From: Amblyomma americanum
Taxonomy: Eukaryota > Arthropoda > Arachnida > Ixodida > Ixodidae
NCBI RefSeq assembly: GCF_052857255.1
Contig: NC_135507.1
Span: forward strand, 72,055,721 to 72,119,720
Direction: 5' to 3'
DNA length: 64,000 bases
Each line of letters starts with the position of its first letter. Positions within the stretch are counted from its first letter, which is position 1. The notes beneath the pieces were generated by a model that searched no databases, was not told the DNA's origin, and saw nothing but the letters and a program-made list of their open reading frames with translations. Both the position numbers and the translations under genes were made by a program. This document shows positions 63,780 through 64,000 of this stretch, one piece after another.

Positions 63780-64000
63780 AGGCTCCGCCTTAGGGGTATG
63801 ACGCGATAGCATTAGTAGGTTAATGCCCATATCTGCGGATAAGGTAATTCTCTACTTTATGTTCATAGGTCTCTGTGAGTCCTCGTATCACTCCTGGTAC
63901 TGCAGTGGTGTACAGCCCTGTAAGGGCAGATGCTGCCACCGGTGGGGCTTGCGAGACCCAGGTTGTTCTTCTCGAGCGACCTCAAGGTCACGGAGAGGGG
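63780..64000 (+). repeat. Family G repeat, cut by the window end
   Basis: ggctccgccttaggggtatg, GACGCGATAGCATTAGTAGG, GTTAATGCCCATATCTGCGG, CAGATGCTGCCACCGGTGG and ACCCAGGTTGTTCTTCTCG. Confidence 0.8.

Noticed and set aside
1..64000. Bacterial or endosymbiont origin
   Set aside because: No operon-like gene density or ribosome-binding sites; abundant SINEs, LINEs and spliced exons are eukaryotic.

Overview
The window is nuclear DNA from an arthropod, almost certainly a hard tick. The main evidence is the dispersed tRNA-derived SINE with intact A and B boxes, a conserved 'cctttcccc' 3' end and an (AAT)n tail. It matches what I know of Ruka, first described from Rhipicephalus; that identification is from memory. 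There is no bacterial-style gene packing. What is present is intron-split coding signal embedded in nested transposable elements.

Host-gene signal is sparse and spliced, mostly on the minus strand. Gene 1 runs from 61,562 to 50,347. Four exons have consistent splice sites and matching phases, and encode the Ser/Pro-rich C-terminal 177 residues of a protein I do not recognise. A degenerate 5.25-kb Ty3/gypsy retrotransposon (52,506-57,757) sits on the same strand in its third visible intron. Gene 2 runs from 15,702 to 10,820. One exon encodes a single transmembrane helix, followed by a 21-nt microexon and a six-residue terminal exon, all phase-compatible. Weaker coding candidates are a mitochondrial-presequence-like ORF (3,404-3,748, -), an exon at 28,757-28,887 (+), an exon at 31,198-31,357 (-), a THAP-domain locus broken by a frameshift (34,910-35,235, +) and a small TATA-to-poly(A) mini-gene (40,869-41,196, +). 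A candidate promoter and first exon lies at 11,946-12,141 (+).

Layout: 0-10 kb is SINEs, LINE 3' ends, a 570-bp palindrome and a promoter-like repeat. 10-18 kb holds the end of gene 2, three MITEs of one family and a TA-flanked inverted-repeat element. 18-31 kb is intergenic or intronic sequence with LINE, SINE and RTE-like fragments. 31-42 kb holds LINE tails, the THAP locus, nested Ruka/LINE insertions and the mini-gene. 42.5-50.3 kb is low in repeats and may be a long 3' UTR or downstream flank of gene 1. 50-62 kb is gene 1 with the gypsy element. 62-64 kb is mostly unannotated, ending in another repeat.

Mobile families named here: Ruka-like SINE; 'SINE-2' (a second tRNA SINE ending in an aaccaaacc-type tail); RTE-like LINE; RNase H-bearing LINEs; a CR1-like LINE; Ty3/gypsy; family G (about 400-500 bp, non-autonomous, many copies); family D (about 400-500 bp); family E; family H (tagcgatagcta ends); and a 120-145-bp CACTCTAAA MITE. 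Several nested insertions with target-site duplications give relative ages. I found no CRISPR array, no rRNA and no convincing functional tRNA gene.
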